Counted from the stretch's first letter, positions 31,116-41,504 are shown. The stretch: 58,078 bases of DNA from an uncultured Pelagibacteraceae bacterium (GCA_902635795.1 CACPPH010000003.1:1-58078), one strand, 5' to 3'. Notes: generated from the letters alone by a model not told the origin. Program-made: numbers and translations.

Positions 31116-32569
31116 TAAAATGAATTTTTAACTCGTTCTATTGTTCTTTGATTTAATTCAACTTTGTATTTTTCATTAAGATTTGTATCATGAGATTGAT
31201 ATATTTTGTTGATCAAATTTAGTTTAGCTTTTGCCTCATACTGTTCATATTCATTGCTGTCTTTTTTAAGATCTTTAAACTTAGTACTTATTGCAAGCAC
31301 TAAAAAACTTTTAGTAAGTGTATTATTAGTTATTAAATCTACTTCTCCATCTTTTGTTAAAAAAATTCTTTTAATAATTCCTTCCGAAAAAATTTCATTT
31401 TGTTTTAAACTTTTTAATTCATAATTTTGAATTGTTAATTCATTTTCATCTGCAAATTTTTTTAATTTTTCTTTATCAAAACCTCCCATACTAATATCCT
31501 TCACTATTGAAGTATTACTTTCAATTTTATTTTTAAAACCTAGTTGTGCATTCAATGCTTCTTGAACCTCAATATCATCAAAAGATTTGTATTTTTTTTC
31601 AGTTCTCTCAATTTCTGCAAGATAGTATTTGTTATCCACTATTATAACTTCAGGTGTTTTTGTGGAATTCAAATTATATATTTTTTTGAATAATTTATCT
31701 GGTAAATTTTTAATTTGTTTTTTTTCATTATCTTCTTTATTTGCATTAATATTTTTTAAAATTGATACATCTAAATTATTATTTTTTGTTGTCTCATCAA
31801 AAGATTGACCATCTAAAACATTATTTTCAATCAAGTCTAATTGTTTAAAAAAATTTTCATCATATTCTTTGCTACCGCTAATTTTTTCTGGATTAATTAA
31901 TGCATATTTAATAGTTTTAAATTCGGTAAAAAAAATATTTTTATTTCTATCAAATAATTCTTTTTTGCTTTTTTCAGAAGGTTTATTTTTTGAGTGATAG
32001 GTTTCTAAATCAATATACTGAATTTTTTTTATTTGATTCTCTTTTCTATATTCTTTTTCAACTAATATTTCAGGTATCACTATTCCACCTGACAAAGAAC
32101 TTAAAAATTGCCTTTTTTTTTCTTGTGCAACAATATTTTTTTCGAATTGTGGTGCTGTTATTCCACTTTTAATTAAAAATTTTTCATACTCGGTTCTAGA
32201 AAATTTTTTATTTTTGTAAAATAATTCATCATTTTTTATAATTTCTCTTAGTGAATTATCGTTCACAGTGATCTCTAATTTCTTAATTTCTAACTCCATT
32301 ACTTTTTTTCCTATATACTCAGATAAAATTTTTTCAATAAGATCCGTTTTTGGTAAATTTTTTATTTGATCATTATTTAGATTTAATCTTTGTAAGTATT
32401 CAACGAATTCTTTCGTACTAATTTTTTCGTTGTCTATCGTTGCTATAACATTTTGATTACCTCCTCTAAAAACATCTCCCATTCCCCAAAAAATAAAAGG
32501 AAGAATTATTATCCCTACGAGAAGTTTTAAGAAAAAAGATTTAGAATATTTACCTATTGAAGTTAGCAT
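31115..32569 (-). CDS. PpiD/SurA-like membrane-anchored chaperone (peptidyl-prolyl isomerase family)
   Basis: A 484-aa protein with a membrane anchor near the N-terminus (about residues 14-32, ending in FWGMGDVFRGG, typical of PpiD) and then a SurA_N-type chaperone region (IDNEKISTKEFVEYLQRL, IEKILSEYIGKKVMELE, GITAPQFEKNIVAQEKKRQFLSSLSGG). PpiD assists folding of exported proteins at the periplasmic side of the inner membrane. It is short compared with PpiD (about 620 aa), and I cannot find a clear parvulin core, so it may be a chaperone without isomerase activity. The gene order ppiD-trpE, divergent from tpiA, is usual in alphaproteobacteria. Confidence 0.83.
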   Translation of the reverse strand: MLTSIGKYSKSFFLKLLVGIIILPFIFWGMGDVFRGGNQNVIATIDNEKISTKEFVEYLQRLNLNNDQIKNLPKTDLIEKILSEYIGKKVMELEIKKLEITVNDNSLREIIKNDELFYKNKKFSRTEYEKFLIKSGITAPQFEKNIVAQEKKRQFLSSLSGGIVIPEILVEKEYRKENQIKKIQYIDLETYHSKNKPSEKSKKELFDRNKNIFFTEFKTIKYALINPEKISGSKEYDENFFKQLDLIENNVLDGQSFDETTKNNNLDVSILKNINANKEDNEKKQIKNLPDKLFKKIYNLNSTKTPEVIIVDNKYYLAEIERTEKKYKSFDDIEVQEALNAQLGFKNKIESNTSIVKDISMGGFDKEKLKKFADENELTIQNYELKSLKQNEIFSEGIIKRIFLTKDGEVDLITNNTLTKSFLVLAISTKFKDLKKDSNEYEQYEAKAKLNLINKIYQSHDTNLNEKYKVELNQRTIERVKNSF

Positions 32570-32633
32570 TATAATACTTTATTAAGTTTTAAAATTATAC
32601 ACCTATAAATTAAAATTAATATTAAGGCAAATA

Positions 32634-33377
32634 ATGAAATATTTTATTGGAAATTGGAAAATGTTTGGTGTCCCAAAATCTATAAATATACTTAAAAAAA
32701 TAAATGATTTTTACAAAAAAGATGTAAATCGTAATAAATACAAAGTTATAATTACTCCTCCTTACACCCTAATTGAGAACTATTCTAAGTATTTTAAAAA
32801 TAAAAAGATTTTTGTAGGTTCACAAAATTGTTATCAAAAAGATCAATTTTCTTCTAATACAGCTGCCGTAAGTTCTTATATGTTGAAAAAAGTTGGCGCC
32901 AAATTTACTCTCATTGGACATTCTGACAATAGATCTGAAGGAGACACAGACAAGATGTTAAAAGATAAGGTAAAGTTTGCACTAAAAAACAATTTAAAAG
33001 TAGTTTTTTGTATAGGCGAAAATCATAAAGAAAAGAAAAACGGAAGCACTTTAAATGTTTTAAAAAAACAACTGATAAATGTTTTAAATAAAAAATTAGA
33101 TAGTAAAGATATAGTTATAGCCTATGAACCTATTTGGTCTATAGGTACTGGAAAAATTCCAACTTCTCAAGAATTAAAAAAAACAATTGTACATATAAAA
33201 AAAGAACTTCATAAAATTTTTAAAAAAAATGTACCAGCTGTTTTATATGGAGGATCAGTAGATGGAAATAGCGTAAAATCTTTTAAAGATTTAAAAGAAA
33301 TTGACGGATTTCTAATTGGTGGAGCTTCAAAATCCTCAAAAAAATTTATTGATATAATAAAAAATTACTATAGATAG
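32634..33377 (+). CDS. tpiA: Triosephosphate isomerase
   Basis: A 247-aa glycolytic enzyme interconverting DHAP and glyceraldehyde 3-phosphate. Catalytic residues are visible: N and K in IGNWKMFG at the start, His in LIGHSDNRS (about 95), Glu in VIAYEPIWSIGTG (about 165), then the flexible loop and YGGSVDG phosphate-binding turn. It is six bases upstream of secG. The 64-base gap to the divergent PpiD-like gene must hold promoters for both directions. Together with glpK and gap downstream it links glycerol use to glycolysis. Confidence 0.96.
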   Translation: MKYFIGNWKMFGVPKSINILKKINDFYKKDVNRNKYKVIITPPYTLIENYSKYFKNKKIFVGSQNCYQKDQFSSNTAAVSSYMLKKVGAKFTLIGHSDNRSEGDTDKMLKDKVKFALKNNLKVVFCIGENHKEKKNGSTLNVLKKQLINVLNKKLDSKDIVIAYEPIWSIGTGKIPTSQELKKTIVHIKKELHKIFKKNVPAVLYGGSVDGNSVKSFKDLKEIDGFLIGGASKSSKKFIDIIKNYYR

Positions 33378-33382
33378 TCATC

Positions 33383-33682
33383 ATGGAAAACCTATTGATT
33401 TTAGTTAATATTATTCTTGCAGTAATACTTATAATTGTAATTCTTTTACAAAGGTCTGAGGGTGGAGCTCTAGGCTTAGGTGTTTCACAAGATAATTTCA
33501 CGTCTGCAAGATCAGTAGGAACTTTTTTGACAAAATTCACCTCAATAGTTGCTGCTTTGTTTATTATTTGCAGTATCGCTATTGTTGCGATCTCAAGAGA
33601 CGAATATCGTGAAACACAATCCGTTTTAGAAAAAGAAGAAGAAGAAAATTCTAATCTTCCACAAATTCCAAAAACTGAATAA
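33383..33682 (+). CDS. secG: Preprotein translocase subunit SecG
   Basis: A 99-aa protein with two membrane helices (about 3-22 and 50-70) separated by LLQRSEGGALGLG, the SecG signature. Accessory subunit of the SecYEG protein-export channel. The C-terminal tail is acidic. Normal position between tpiA and pyrG. Confidence 0.93.
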   Translation: MENLLILVNIILAVILIIVILLQRSEGGALGLGVSQDNFTSARSVGTFLTKFTSIVAALFIICSIAIVAISRDEYRETQSVLEKEEEENSNLPQIPKTE

Positions 33683-33726
33683 TTAAGACTTTATAATTAT
33701 CTATTTTTAGAATATAACATTCTTCC

Positions 33727-35349
33727 ATGGCGCGATATATTTTTGTCACTGGCGGCGTGGTTTCATCTTTAGGAAAAGGATTATCATCTGCATCATTAGC
33801 ATATCTCTTACAATCAAGAGGTTATAAAGTAAGAATAAGAAAACTTGATCCTTATTTAAATGTTGACCCTGGAACAATGAGTCCATTTCAACATGGAGAG
33901 GTTTTTGTAACTGATGATGGTGCAGAAACTGATCTTGACCTAGGGCATTATGAAAGATTTTCGGGAATTTTAGCAAAAAAATCAGATAATATAACAACAG
34001 GAAAAATTTACAACGATGTATTAAAAAGAGAGCGTCAAGGTAAGTATTTAGGCAAAACAGTTCAAGTAATTCCCCATATTACAAATAGGATAAAAGAATT
34101 TATTAAAAATGATTTATCAAAAGAAGATTTTGTTATTTGTGAAATAGGAGGAACAGTCGGAGATATTGAAAGCCTTCCATTTTTAGAAGCAATAAGACAA
34201 TTTTCAAATGAAGTGGGAAAAAAAAATACTTTATTTGTTCACCTTACATTGGTTCCTTACATGAGAGCCTCAGATGAAATAAAAACTAAACCAACACAAC
34301 ACTCTGTAAAAGAGTTGAGAAGCATAGGAATTCAACCTGATATAATAATTTGTAGATCTGAAAGAACAATTCCATTAGATCAAAGAAAAAAAATTTCATT
34401 ATTTTGTAATGTTTCAATTGAGGATGTCATAGAGACTGTAGACGTAAAAACGATCTACGAGGCACCAATAAGTTTTAATAAAGAGAAATTAGATGAAAGA
34501 GTATTAAAGTTTTTTAATATTAAATCTAGAAAAAAGGTAAATCTTTTACCATGGAAAAAAATTACACAATTAGTTTTAAATACAAAAAATAAAGTAAATA
34601 TCGCAATAATTGGTAAATATGTTGAGCTTAAAGATGCATATAAATCACTAGATGAGGCCTTGACACATGGTGGAATAGCTAACAATTTAAAAGTAAATTT
34701 AGTTAGGGTTGAATCTGATTTTTTAAAAGCGAGTGAAATTAAAAATAAACTTAAAAATGTTTCAGGAATTTTGATACCAGGTGGTTTCGGAAAAAGAGGA
34801 ACTGAGGGAAAAATTGCAGCTGTAAATTATGCAAGAAATAACAAAATTCCTTTTTTAGGTATTTGTTTTGGTATGCAAATGGCAGTGATAGAGTTTGCAA
34901 GAAATAAATTAAATATAAAGAATGCAACATCAAGTGAATTTGGAACATCCAAAGCCTCTGTTGTTGGCCTTATGAGTGAATGGACTAAAGATGGTAAAAT
35001 AATGAAAGGAACCGACAGGGATTTAGGTGGCACAATGCGTTTAGGTAGCTATGAGGCAAGACTTAAAAAAGACACAAAAATAAGCAAAATTTACAATTCG
35101 TTGAAAATACATGAAAGACATCGACATAGGTATGAAGTTAATATCAATTACAGAAAGGACTTTGAAAATAAGGGAATGATATTTTCAGGTTTATCTCCAG
35201 ACAATAAATTACCAGAAATAATAGAGCTAAATGATCATCCTTGGTTTATCGGAGTGCAATTTCATCCTGAATTTAAATCTAGACCTTTAAAGCCACATCC
35301 TTTATTCTCATCATTTATAAAGGCCGCAAAAAAAAGTTCGAAAAAATGA
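33727..35349 (+). CDS. pyrG: CTP synthase
   Basis: A 540-aa enzyme making CTP from UTP, ATP and glutamine. The synthase domain starts [20 protein letters not shown] and has [24 protein letters not shown] and [18 protein letters not shown]. The glutaminase domain has the nucleophile Cys in [18 protein letters not shown] and the His-Glu pair in [11 protein letters not shown]. All motifs are intact. Overlaps kdsA by four bases (ATGA). Confidence 0.97.
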   Translation: MARYIFVTGGVVSSLGKGLSSASLAYLLQSRGYKVRIRKLDPYLNVDPGTMSPFQHGEVFVTDDGAETDLDLGHYERFSGILAKKSDNITTGKIYNDVLKRERQGKYLGKTVQVIPHITNRIKEFIKNDLSKEDFVICEIGGTVGDIESLPFLEAIRQFSNEVGKKNTLFVHLTLVPYMRASDEIKTKPTQHSVKELRSIGIQPDIIICRSERTIPLDQRKKISLFCNVSIEDVIETVDVKTIYEAPISFNKEKLDERVLKFFNIKSRKKVNLLPWKKITQLVLNTKNKVNIAIIGKYVELKDAYKSLDEALTHGGIANNLKVNLVRVESDFLKASEIKNKLKNVSGILIPGGFGKRGTEGKIAAVNYARNNKIPFLGICFGMQMAVIEFARNKLNIKNATSSEFGTSKASVVGLMSEWTKDGKIMKGTDRDLGGTMRLGSYEARLKKDTKISKIYNSLKIHERHRHRYEVNINYRKDFENKGMIFSGLSPDNKLPEIIELNDHPWFIGVQFHPEFKSRPLKPHPLFSSFIKAAKKSSKK

Positions 35350-36167
35350 ATAATCATAAAGTAAAATGCTTCAATTTTGAGATCGCAAATAATAAACCAT
35401 TTACATTAATCGCTGGACCTTGCCAGCTTGAAAGTGAGGAGCATGCAATAAATATTTCAACTGAATTAAAAAAAATTACAAGTCAGCTAGGAATTAATTT
35501 TATTTACAAAACATCTTTTGACAAAGCAAATCGAACAAGTTTGAAGGGTAAAAGAGGCTTGGGCTTAGACAAGTCACTTCCAATATTTGATAAAATCAGA
35601 AAAGAAGTTGGAGTGCCAATTTTAACCGATATTCATACAGCCGAACAATGCTCAACCGTTGCTAAACATGTTGATGTTTTACAAATTCCTGCTTTCTTGT
35701 GCAGACAAACCGATTTATTAATCGCTGCAGCTAAAACTGGAAAAATAATTAATGTAAAAAAAGGTCAATTTTTAGCTCCTTGGGATATGTCAAACGTTAT
35801 TAAAAAGATTGAAGAGTCAGGCAACAAAAATATTTTGATAACAGAGAGGGGAGCAAGTTTTGGTTACAATACTCTCGTATCAGATATGAGATCCTTACCT
35901 ATAATGACAAAATTTGGATTTCCAATTGTTTTTGATGCAACACACTCCGTGCAACAACCAGGCGGTATGGGAGAAAAAAGTGGTGGTCAAAGAGAGTTTG
36001 TTCCTCATTTGGCCCGTGCAGCTATAGCAGTTGGTGTAGGGGCAATCTTTATTGAAACACACGAAGATCCTGACAATGCACCTTCAGACGGACCTAATAT
36101 GGTCCCGTTAAATGAAATTAAACCTTTGTTAAAAAAACTTACAGAGATCGATAAAATAATAAAATAA
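35346..36167 (+). CDS. kdsA: 3-deoxy-8-phosphooctulonate (KDO-8-P) synthase
   Basis: A 273-aa enzyme condensing PEP with arabinose 5-phosphate for the LPS inner core. [26 protein letters not shown] (K-x-S-F-D-K-A-N-R-S-S region), [26 protein letters not shown] and [12 protein letters not shown] are the expected motifs. The Cys in AGPCQ and the Asp/His metal-type residues suggest the metal-dependent form, a fine point I hold weakly. Two bases separate it from eno. Confidence 0.95.
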   Translation: MNNHKVKCFNFEIANNKPFTLIAGPCQLESEEHAINISTELKKITSQLGINFIYKTSFDKANRTSLKGKRGLGLDKSLPIFDKIRKEVGVPILTDIHTAEQCSTVAKHVDVLQIPAFLCRQTDLLIAAAKTGKIINVKKGQFLAPWDMSNVIKKIEESGNKNILITERGASFGYNTLVSDMRSLPIMTKFGFPIVFDATHSVQQPGGMGEKSGGQREFVPHLARAAIAVGVGAIFIETHEDPDNAPSDGPNMVPLNEIKPLLKKLTEIDKIIK

Positions 36168-36169
36168 AA

Positions 36170-37429
36170 ATGGCAAAAATCAAAAGTATAAAAGGCAGAC
36201 AAGTCTTTGACAGTAGAGGAAATCCAACAGTTGAAGCAGAAGTTTTTTTAGAAAATAATGTATCAGCCACTGCAATTTCTCCATCAGGCGCATCAACTGG
36301 TGCATTTGAAGCTCATGAATTAAGAGATAAAGATATAAATAGATTTTTCGGCAAAAGTGTCAATAAAGCTGTTGAAAATATAAATAATCAAATTTCAAGA
36401 AAATTGAAAGGTCTAGACTCAGATGATCAAAAAAATATTGATAAAGTTTTGTTAGATTTAGACGGAAGTGAGAATAAAATAAATCTAGGTGCAAATGCAA
36501 CTCTTGCAGTTTCGCTCGCTAACTCAAAATGTTCAGCTTTATCAAACAATAAATCTTTATTTAAAAATCTAGGAAATAATTTCTCAATTCCAATTCCGTT
36601 AATGAATATTATCAATGGAGGAGCACATGCTGATAATGATTTAAATATTCAAGAATTTATGATTAGACCCGATTCAGCAAAAAATTTTATGGATGCTATT
36701 GAGAAATGCTATGTAGTAATTCAAAATTTAAAAAAATTATTAAAATCTAACGATATGCTAACTAACGTTGGTGATGAAGGAGGATTTGCCCCATCAATTA
36801 AAACTAACGAACAAGCACTAGAATTAATTGTTAATGCTATTGAAAAATCAAAACTAAAGCCAGGAAAAGACTTAGTTATTTGTTTAGATGTTGCCGCTAA
36901 TGAATTGATAAATGATAAAGGCGAATATTCAATTCAATCCAAAAATTTTACATCTGTGGATGATAACATTATTTATTACAAAAAATTAATCTCTAATTAT
37001 CCAATTAAATCAATCGAAGATCCTTTTGCAGAAGAAGATTGGAAATCATGGAAAAAAATTACAAGTGAAATAGGCTCTAAAGTTCAAATTGTCGGTGACG
37101 ATTTATTTGTTACTAACGCAAAGCGACTTAACAAAGGTATAAGAGAAAAGTCAGCAAATTGCATTTTAGTAAAACCAAATCAAATAGGTACTTTAACTGA
37201 GACCTTAGAGGTTATCACGATCGCGAAAGCTGCAAATTTTAATACCATTATTTCGCATAGATCAGGAGATACCGAGGATACTTTTATCGCTGATTTGGCC
37301 TCGGCGACAATGTCTTCACAAATTAAAACAGGATCTCTAGCTAGATCAGAAAGAGTAGCTAAATATAACAGGTTATTACGCATCGAAGAAGAACTTGGCA
37401 ATCAGGCTAAAATGGCTAAAATCTCGTAA
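36170..37429 (+). CDS. eno: Enolase
   Basis: A 419-aa glycolytic enzyme converting 2-phosphoglycerate to PEP. GRQVFDSRGNPTVEAEV, SGASTGAFEAHELRD, NIINGGAHADNDLNIQEFM, TNVGDEGGFAPS, SIEDPFAEEDW, VGDDLFVTN, LVKPNQIGTLTE and SHRSGDTEDTFIADLA are all present, including the catalytic Lys in LVKPNQ. It abuts the ftsB-like gene. Confidence 0.97.
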   Translation: MAKIKSIKGRQVFDSRGNPTVEAEVFLENNVSATAISPSGASTGAFEAHELRDKDINRFFGKSVNKAVENINNQISRKLKGLDSDDQKNIDKVLLDLDGSENKINLGANATLAVSLANSKCSALSNNKSLFKNLGNNFSIPIPLMNIINGGAHADNDLNIQEFMIRPDSAKNFMDAIEKCYVVIQNLKKLLKSNDMLTNVGDEGGFAPSIKTNEQALELIVNAIEKSKLKPGKDLVICLDVAANELINDKGEYSIQSKNFTSVDDNIIYYKKLISNYPIKSIEDPFAEEDWKSWKKITSEIGSKVQIVGDDLFVTNAKRLNKGIREKSANCILVKPNQIGTLTETLEVITIAKAANFNTIISHRSGDTEDTFIADLASATMSSQIKTGSLARSERVAKYNRLLRIEEELGNQAKMAKIS

Positions 37430-37723
37430 ATGCGACTAATTGAAAGTTTAAAGAGAAAAAAATTTGTATTATTCAACATCTTTTTTACACTCTACATCGG
37501 AATTAATTTGATTGGAGGCGAAAGAGGATTAATTTCTTATTTTGACAAAAAAAAGATATATGAAGAGCTATTAAATAAAGAAATAATATTATCAACTCAA
37601 TTAGAGGAATTAGAACATAAGATATCTTTATTAAAAAATAATGATTTTGACTATTTAGATATGCTTTATAGAGAAAAATTTAGATACGGAACAAAAGACG
37701 AGATAATAATAAAATTAAAATGA
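37430..37723 (+). CDS. FtsB/DivIC-like septum formation initiator
   Basis: A 97-aa bitopic protein: one membrane helix (about 12-30), then a coiled coil (about 40-70, [13 protein letters not shown] ... [12 protein letters not shown]) and [17 protein letters not shown], the conserved FtsB/DivIC end. It would act in the FtsQLB division complex. In alphaproteobacteria this gene normally follows eno. The lipA start overlaps its end by four bases; the pyruvate dehydrogenase genes often found between them are absent. Confidence 0.82.
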   Translation: MRLIESLKRKKFVLFNIFFTLYIGINLIGGERGLISYFDKKKIYEELLNKEIILSTQLEELEHKISLLKNNDFDYLDMLYREKFRYGTKDEIIIKLK

Positions 37724-38664
37724 GCCAGAAACCTAGACATCCAGAAAAAGTTAATAAACCTTTTAACCCAATTAAAAAAAAACCGACATGGATTAGATCA
37801 AAAATTGTAGACACACAAATTTTCTTTCAAACAAAACAAGTAGTCAATAAAAATCATTTAGTTACAGTTTGTCAGGAAGCTAATTGTCCAAATATTACTG
37901 AGTGTTGGAGTAAAAAACACGCAACATTTATGATCATGGGCGATACATGTACAAGAGCATGTGCATTTTGTGACGTTAAAACTGGAAAACCTTCTCAGTT
38001 AGATATTTTCGAACCAGTTAAAATAGCAAAGGCTGTAAAGAGTTTGAATTTAAAACATGTAGTAATTACATCAGTGGATAGAGATGACCTAGAAGATGGT
38101 GGATCTGAACATTTTTATAAAGTTGTTAAAGCAACCAGGGACAAAAATCCGAAAACTTCTATTGAAGTTTTAACCCCAGACTTTTTAAGAAAAGGGGAGG
38201 CTTACAAAAAAATTTTAAAAGCTGATCTTGACGTATTTAATCACAATATTGAGACAGTGCCGAGACTTTATACTACTGTTAGGCCAGGAGCTCGTTATTT
38301 TGCCTCTTTAGAACTTTTAAAAAATGCTAAAAAATCAAATAAAAAAATATTTACTAAATCTGGAATAATGGTTGGATTGGGAGAAAATAAAGAGGAAGTA
38401 ATTCAAGTAATGGATGATCTTAGATCCGCAGAAGTAGATTTTATTACGATAGGTCAGTACTTACAGCCATCTCCAAAACATCATCCATTAAATCGTTATT
38501 ATCATCCTGATGAGTTTAAAGAGTTTGAGCAAATTGCAAAGACGAAAGGGTTTTTACTTGTTTCTTCATCACCTTTAACAAGATCTTCTTATCATGCTGA
38601 CGAAGATTTTAGAAAATTACAGGACGCAAGAAATAAACAGCTTGAATGTCAACTGCCTCAATAA
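37720..38664 (+). CDS. lipA: Lipoyl synthase
   Basis: A 314-aa radical-SAM enzyme inserting two sulphurs into protein-bound octanoate. The auxiliary cluster cysteines are in [15 protein letters not shown]; the radical-SAM cluster is [10 protein letters not shown]; further motifs are [14 protein letters not shown] and [12 protein letters not shown]; the C-terminal S-S-P-L-T-R-S-S-Y gives the cluster-ligating Ser. Overlaps both neighbours, consistent with one operon from tpiA onwards. Confidence 0.96.
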   Translation: MSQKPRHPEKVNKPFNPIKKKPTWIRSKIVDTQIFFQTKQVVNKNHLVTVCQEANCPNITECWSKKHATFMIMGDTCTRACAFCDVKTGKPSQLDIFEPVKIAKAVKSLNLKHVVITSVDRDDLEDGGSEHFYKVVKATRDKNPKTSIEVLTPDFLRKGEAYKKILKADLDVFNHNIETVPRLYTTVRPGARYFASLELLKNAKKSNKKIFTKSGIMVGLGENKEEVIQVMDDLRSAEVDFITIGQYLQPSPKHHPLNRYYHPDEFKEFEQIAKTKGFLLVSSSPLTRSSYHADEDFRKLQDARNKQLECQLPQ

Positions 38665-39089
38665 AAAAAATTATTCCTTGTAAAAAAGAACAGTTAGTAG
38701 AAATGGTTCTTGATATTGAAAAATATCCAGAGTTTGTACCTTGGTGCATTGAAGGTAAAATCTATGATAAAAATGAAAGTTCAGATTTAATTACTTTTAA
38801 TGGAGATTTGAAAGTGGGAAAAAGTATTTTAAATGAAACATTTTCAAGCCACGTTTCTTATCATAAAGAAAAAGATAAAATCATTGTAACAAACCTGGAT
38901 GGGCCATTGAAGCACCTTAAGAATGAGTGGAAATTTCAAGAAGTAAACAATTCGACACAGTTAGAATTTTTTATTGATTTTGAATTGAAAAATCCGATTT
39001 TGAATGGAATAATGAAAAAATCTTTTGAACTTGGTTTAAATAAAATCGCCAAAGCATTTGAAGAAAGGGCAATAAAAATTTATAAATAA
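38646..39089 (+). CDS. RatA/Coq10-family START-domain protein
   Basis: A 147-aa helix-grip (START/polyketide cyclase) protein. The opening (about residues 10-40: [20 protein letters not shown]) is the Coq10/RatA signature with D-x-x-x-Y-P-x-F-x-P-W-C. Members bind ubiquinone or lipids (Coq10) or associate with ribosomes (RatA). In alphaproteobacteria it follows lipA, as here, with an 18-base overlap. No RatB partner is visible, so a quinone chaperone role is more likely than a toxin. Confidence 0.83.
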   Translation: MSTASIKKIIPCKKEQLVEMVLDIEKYPEFVPWCIEGKIYDKNESSDLITFNGDLKVGKSILNETFSSHVSYHKEKDKIIVTNLDGPLKHLKNEWKFQEVNNSTQLEFFIDFELKNPILNGIMKKSFELGLNKIAKAFEERAIKIYK

Positions 39090-39400
39090 TGTTTATTATA
39101 TCTTCATTATTAATTTTATTTATTTTAACTTTTAAAATTTTGTCTTCATACATAAAAACAATTAGAACGGGTGATCCAAACGAAACTAATTTAACTTATT
39201 GGATGTTTTCGTATGATTTTAAATCTAAGAATAAAGAATGGGTCCCAGAAGATAAAAAATTGTTACAAAGAAAAAGAAATAGAAATTTTTTAGTCTTTGT
39301 CCTTTATATTATAGCTTTTAGTATATTCTTGTTATTAAATAGTTTTACAGCTCATCTTTTGGATGTAATTGTTAATCCAGAATTTAGTTATCCCGTTTAA
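39089..39400 (+). CDS. Small membrane protein, unknown
   Basis: A 103-aa protein with an N-terminal hydrophobic helix (about 2-22), a polar middle containing TGDPNETNLTYWMFSYDFKSK, and a second helix (about 67-90). It starts on the last base of the ratA-like gene (TAATG), so it is probably co-expressed. Its last 17 bases overlap the convergent cinA-like gene. I do not recognise the family. Confidence 0.72.
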   Translation: MFIISSLLILFILTFKILSSYIKTIRTGDPNETNLTYWMFSYDFKSKNKEWVPEDKKLLQRKRNRNFLVFVLYIIAFSIFLLLNSFTAHLLDVIVNPEFSYPV

Positions 39401-39863
39401 TCAATTGCGTTAGTAAATTTAGAGTTTTTTTAACAGTTTGTTTTTGGATAAAAATTCTTCCTTTATTTTTAAAATTACATTTATTAATAACAACCTTTTT
39501 TCCAACCCTAATTCCAATATAAACCAAACCAACTGGTTTTTGTTCAGACCCTCCTTTAGGGCCAGCTATTCCAGTTATTGAAACGCAAACTTTTGAATTG
39601 CTAATTTTACTTAAATTATTGACCATAGCTAAACAACATTGAACACTTACAGAACCATATTTTTTTATTATTTTTTGAGGTACTTTTAATATACTTTTTT
39701 TAGCTTGATTTGAGTAAGTGACTAATCCCATAGTAAATACTTTTGATGATCCACTTATAGAGGTAATAGCGCTAGAAAGCATTCCTCCGGTGCAAGACTC
39801 CGCAATCGCAATCTTCATCCCCCTTTTTTTAATTAATGAAATTATTTTTTTATTCAAACTCAT
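39384..39863 (-). CDS. CinA C-terminal-family protein (nicotinamide-nucleotide amidase)
   Basis: A 159-aa stand-alone CinA/PncC domain. AIAESCTGGMLSSAITSISGSSKVF at residues 19-43 holds the catalytic Ser region, GLVTYSNQAKKSILKVP follows, and CVSITGIAGPKGGSEQKPVGLVYIGI is the family's second block. It recycles NMN to NaMN. The start overlaps pgpA by one base. Confidence 0.9.
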   Translation of the reverse strand: MSLNKKIISLIKKRGMKIAIAESCTGGMLSSAITSISGSSKVFTMGLVTYSNQAKKSILKVPQKIIKKYGSVSVQCCLAMVNNLSKISNSKVCVSITGIAGPKGGSEQKPVGLVYIGIRVGKKVVINKCNFKNKGRIFIQKQTVKKTLNLLTQLIKRDN

Positions 39864-40366
39864 CAGAAAAACTTTGATTTAATTACCATAAAGATTATCA
39901 ATGTAATGACAACATATAGGCCTGCAACTACATCGTCTATTATTACTCCAAAACTATTTTTAAATTTTTTATCAAAAAAACTTACCGGAAATGGTTTTTT
40001 GACATCAAAAAATCTGAATAAAATAAAAATATAAAAATAAAATAAAATTGACTCCTGTTGACCTTTCGTAGTTCCATGTGCGATTTCATAAAGACAAATT
40101 GGAATAGACTGACCAATAAACTCATCTATAACAATTTCTTTTGGGTCTTTATTTTCATTATATTTTATATATTCAGACACTGCATAAAATGAATATATAA
40201 AAACTAATAACAAAATTATTAATATGATATTGCTAGATAAATTAACTACATGAAATAGACTATATAGAAAAATAGTTGTAACTAAAGAAGCAATGGTTCC
40301 TGGAGCAAATCTAAAAGATCCTATACCTAAACAAGTAACAAATAAATAATTAATAGTTTTAATCAT
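39863..40366 (-). CDS. pgpA: Phosphatidylglycerophosphatase A
   Basis: A 167-aa membrane enzyme dephosphorylating phosphatidylglycerol phosphate. GIGSFRFAPGTIASLVT (about 15-31; usual G-x-G-x-x-x-x-P-G-T-x-G-S) and VIDEFIGQSIP (about 81-91) are the PgpA marks; DVKKPFPVSFFDKKFKNSFGVIIDDVVAGLY is the C-terminal metal/phosphate region. It has four hydrophobic segments. Overlaps ispDF by eight bases. Confidence 0.92.
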   Translation of the reverse strand: MIKTINYLFVTCLGIGSFRFAPGTIASLVTTIFLYSLFHVVNLSSNIILIILLLVFIYSFYAVSEYIKYNENKDPKEIVIDEFIGQSIPICLYEIAHGTTKGQQESILFYFYIFILFRFFDVKKPFPVSFFDKKFKNSFGVIIDDVVAGLYVVITLIIFMVIKSKFF

Positions 40367-41504
40367 ATTTTATAACCGAACATATAACTTCACATGCTAT
40401 TGCTTTTTCTTTACCAATAATACCCAATTTCTCAGTTGTTTTTCCTTTTACGTTAATTTGATTTTTAGAAATTTCACAAATCTTTGCAATATTATTAATT
40501 ATTTTATCTTTAAAATTATTAATTTTTGGTTTTTGAGTAATAATATTTATATCAATATTATTTATAAAGTATCCTTTAAATCTAATCTGATCTAAAACTT
40601 TTTTAAGTAAAATAGTAGATCTTATATTTTTAAATTTTTTACTTTTATCAGAAAATATTTGACCAATATCTCCCATCTTGCAAGCACCTAAAATTGCATC
40701 TGTAATTGAATGAAGAACTGGATCCCCATCTGAGTGGCCTAATGTTCCTAATTTTGATTTTATTTTTAATCCTGCAAGGTAAAGTTTTCTTTTGGGGACT
40801 AGTCTATGTACATCAAATCCTATTCCAACACTTTGTTTAGATTTATAAATATTTTTAAGATTTTCAAAATCTGATAGATCTGTAATTTTAAAGTTATTCT
40901 TTTCACCTTCAATAAACCTTACATTATTAAGATCCATATACAAAGAGATGTCATCGTCTTTATATTTACTAAAATTAGTTTTGTGTAAATTGTATACTTC
41001 TTTTAAATTGAAAGCTTGAGGAGTTTGAGTCAAAAATAAATTCTTTCTTTCTTTTCCTATAATATATTCCTCTTTACTCGTCTCTATTATTTGTTTTATC
41101 GCATCCTGAACTTTAATTTTAGGTATTACTGCTCTTGAATTATTCATCTTTCTCAATATTGAGTCTAAAAGTTTTGTTGAAAAATTAGGTCTTGCAGCAT
41201 CATGAATTAAAACTTTAGTTGTTCCTTTTTGATTTTTCAAAAATTTTAGGGCGTTAAATGTAGATTGTTGTCTACTATCACCTCCAGCTATCAATTTTAC
41301 GTTTTCAAGGTTTAGTGATTTGACCTGTTTTAAGTCTTTTTTGTTATACACGAGAATAATCTTTTTAATTTTCCTAAATTTACGTGCTTTAATGACGTTT
41401 ATTTCAATTAATGATTTACCAGCTATTTTTTGATAAGGTTTACTAATATTAGACTTAAACCGATGGCTATTACCTCCAGCTAGAATTATTAAACAAAAAC
41501 TCAT
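40359..41504 (-). CDS. ispDF: Bifunctional IspD/IspF isoprenoid enzyme
   Basis: A 381-aa fusion, as in many alphaproteobacteria. The N-terminal IspD half (1-222) has LAGGNSHRFKSNISKPYQKI, DAARPNFS and FLTQTPQAF. The IspF half (from about 226) has GIGFDVHRLV, LYLAGLKI, LGHSDGDPVLHSITDAILGA, IGQIFSDK and VKGKTTEKLGIIGKEKAIACEV. It carries out steps three and five of the MEP pathway. The linker is only a few residues. The 48-base gap to divergent ntrY holds promoters for both directions. Confidence 0.96.
   Translation of the reverse strand: MSFCLIILAGGNSHRFKSNISKPYQKIAGKSLIEINVIKARKFRKIKKIILVYNKKDLKQVKSLNLENVKLIAGGDSRQQSTFNALKFLKNQKGTTKVLIHDAARPNFSTKLLDSILRKMNNSRAVIPKIKVQDAIKQIIETSKEEYIIGKERKNLFLTQTPQAFNLKEVYNLHKTNFSKYKDDDISLYMDLNNVRFIEGEKNNFKITDLSDFENLKNIYKSKQSVGIGFDVHRLVPKRKLYLAGLKIKSKLGTLGHSDGDPVLHSITDAILGACKMGDIGQIFSDKSKKFKNIRSTILLKKVLDQIRFKGYFINNIDINIITQKPKINNFKDKIINNIAKICEISKNQINVKGKTTEKLGIIGKEKAIACEVICSVIKYD

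Noticed and set aside
38646-39089. Reading the RatA-like protein as a toxin of a toxin-antitoxin pair
   Set aside because: No RatB partner is visible; the opening motif and the position after lipA fit the Coq10/START family found in this place in alphaproteobacteria.
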